Origin: Aquimarina spongiae
GTDB taxonomy: Bacteria; Bacteroidota; Bacteroidia; Flavobacteriales; Flavobacteriaceae
Direction of reading: 5' to 3'
DNA: 64,000 nucleotides
NCBI RefSeq assembly: GCF_900141785.1
Contig: NZ_FQYP01000002.1
Location: forward strand, 434,001 to 498,000
Each line of letters begins with the position of its first letter. Within the stretch, counting starts at the first letter, position 1. A model generated the notes under the pieces. That model was not told the origin of the DNA, ran no database searches, and was given only the letters and a program-made list of their open reading frames with translations. The translations under genes were made by a program, and so were the position numbers. Below, piece by piece: positions 62,817-64,000 of the stretch.

Positions 62817-63503
62817 ATGGAAAACGTTATCGAGATAAGAGGCATAATACGTAATTTTCAATTAGGTCAGGAAACCGTTTATGTATTAAAAGGTATTGAT
62901 TTGGACATCAAAAAGGGAGAATATGTGGCGATCATGGGCCCTTCTGGATCAGGAAAATCAACCTTGATGAATCTTTTAGGATGTTTGGATACTCCTACAG
63001 CGGGGACCTACATCCTAAATGGTAACGATGCCAGCACAATGACCGACAATGAATTGGCTGAAATTAGAAATCGAGAAATAGGATTCGTATTTCAAACCTT
63101 TAATCTACTGCCAAGAACTACAGCTCTTGATAATGTTGCCTTACCTATGATTTATGCTGGTGCTTCAAAAAAAGAAAGAACTACACGAGCAGAAGAGGTA
63201 CTAACCGATGTTGGATTAGCAGATCGTATGGATCACAAACCCAATCAGCTTTCTGGAGGACAACGACAACGTGTAGCTGTAGGTAGAGCTTTGGTCAATA
63301 AACCTTCGATCATATTGGCTGATGAACCAACAGGAAACTTGGATTCTAAAACCTCAATAGAAATCATGAATTTGTTTGATGAAATTCATGCTGCAGGAAA
63401 TACGGTGATTATTGTTACTCACGAAGAAGAAGTTGCCGAGCACGCGCATCGGGTGATACGCCTTAGAGATGGTATCATAGAAAGTGATGTAAGAAATAAA
63501 TAA
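62817..63503 (+). CDS. ABC transporter ATP-binding protein (LolD/MacB type)
   Basis: About 228 residues from the ATG at 62817 ([20 protein letters not shown]); an ATG at 62784 would add 11 residues outside the fold. Walker [22 protein letters not shown]-loop [20 protein letters not shown], signature [20 protein letters not shown], Walker [13 protein letters not shown]. Pairs with FtsX-like permeases in lipoprotein export or macrolide efflux; no permease is in view. Confidence 0.92.
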   Translation: MENVIEIRGIIRNFQLGQETVYVLKGIDLDIKKGEYVAIMGPSGSGKSTLMNLLGCLDTPTAGTYILNGNDASTMTDNELAEIRNREIGFVFQTFNLLPRTTALDNVALPMIYAGASKKERTTRAEEVLTDVGLADRMDHKPNQLSGGQRQRVAVGRALVNKPSIILADEPTGNLDSKTSIEIMNLFDEIHAAGNTVIIVTHEEEVAEHAHRVIRLRDGIIESDVRNK

Positions 63504-63555
63504 GCCATAGTTTCGAGTTAATTTGTATTTTGGTGTTTCATTATAACCAAAGTTT

Positions 63556-64000
63556 ATGCAACCCACACAAATACTACTGCTCATAGCGGGCTATTTTGGC
63601 GTTCTCTTACTCATCTCTTATTTTACTGGAAAAAATTCTGGAAACGAAGCTTTTTTTAAAGCAAACCGACAATCCCCCTGGTATGTAGTTGCCTTCGGAA
63701 TGATCGGAGCTTCATTGAGTGGAGTCACCTTTATCTCGGTACCGGGTTGGGTTGAAGCTTCTCAGTTTAGTTATATGCAAGTGGTATTAGGATATATCCT
63801 TGGATACACGGTAATCGGTACCGTGCTACTTCCTTTGTATTATCGACTTAATCTTACCTCTATATACACTTATTTGGACGAACGTTTTGGGAACTATTCA
63901 TACAAGACAGGAGCCTCATTCTTTCTGCTCTCCAGAGTTGTTGGAGCTAGTTTTAGACTATTTCTAGTTGCCAATGTATTGCAGTCTATATTATTTGATG
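63556..64000 (+). CDS. Sodium:solute symporter (SSS), 3' end cut by window
   Basis: 148 residues visible, starting [20 protein letters not shown]. The SSS signature is present: a charged first loop ([20 protein letters not shown]), [20 protein letters not shown] and hydrophobic helices ([20 protein letters not shown]). Imports a solute with Na+; the substrate is not shown. The rest lies beyond the window. Confidence 0.9.
   Translation, partial: MQPTQILLLIAGYFGVLLLISYFTGKNSGNEAFFKANRQSPWYVVAFGMIGASLSGVTFISVPGWVEASQFSYMQVVLGYILGYTVIGTVLLPLYYRLNLTSIYTYLDERFGNYSYKTGASFFLLSRVVGASFRLFLVANVLQSILFD

Overview
The window looks like chromosomal DNA of a marine-type Flavobacteriaceae bacterium (Bacteroidota). 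The evidence is AT-rich sequence, promoters of the flavobacterial kind (TTG-N19-TAnnTTTG) with little Shine-Dalgarno signal, and many family-typical genes: a TonB receptor with an N-terminal carboxypeptidase-regulatory domain, DUF1573, DUF3276, DUF3570/DUF4266, DUF4856, HTTM, a TPR-AraC hybrid regulator, GG-leader peptides and a cyclophilin-FKBP fusion. The genus cannot be settled from sequence alone; Aquimarina or a relative is a guess. I see no tRNA, rRNA, CRISPR array, IS element or prophage.

Layout. 1-7.7 kb: 3'-truncated guaB, a PAP2 phosphatase, a PagL-like deacylase, a small transcription unit with a sigma54-like promoter and terminator, then an ECF42-type sigma factor with two YCII/DGPF proteins. 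7.3-13.9 kb: secreted proteins, a DUF1203 protein, an Ada-like AraC-methyltransferase, and an operon of thioredoxin-like protein, ApbE, DUF4266 and DUF3570. 13.9-18.5 kb: a tiny Cys/Lys-rich protein with its own promoter and terminator, ferritin, a 962-residue TPR membrane protein and a PAS protein. 18.5-26.4 kb: iron/haem locus (TonB receptor, HTTM, imelysin, DUF4856, haem-binding c-type protein) plus HMG-CoA lyase; two Fur-like inverted repeats flank the DUF4856 promoter. 26.5-29.9 kb: a membrane TPR-AraC regulator between two GG-leader peptide genes that share an unusual palindromic operator, plus a DUF4214 lipoprotein. 30-46 kb: mostly housekeeping (lysE, pyrD, pepT, yajC, DUF1573, nusB, leucine dehydrogenase, ABC exporter, DUF3276, M14 peptidase, hydrolases, cyclophilin-FKBP). 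46.2-52.2 kb: an ECF sigma factor, a TPR anti-sigma factor, a periplasmic TPR-CHAT protease candidate flanked by two paralogous lipoproteins with near-identical promoters, and a lanthipeptide-like precursor. 52.2-64 kb: recQ, kpsF, tatC, an AhpD-like protein, lptB, pssA, lnt, an ABC-F protein, a degenerate methyltransferase-like protein, an ABC ATPase and a 3'-truncated sodium:solute symporter.

Two places deserve most attention. (1) 26.5-29.9 kb: half-sites GTCTGRTTTCC / GGAAAYCCNAC occur upstream of both GG-peptide genes and just above their -33 boxes, with a 21-bp direct repeat at one of them, as expected for an AraC-family activator. This suggests a self-contained peptide regulon. (2) 46.2-52.2 kb: the same promoter (GGTAACATT-N11-GGGAAAC) precedes both lipoproteins, next to a divergently encoded ECF/anti-sigma pair and a CHAT protease whose topology places the protease domain in the periplasm. 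This suggests a caspase-like envelope signalling module. Both interpretations are inference from arrangement and motifs.
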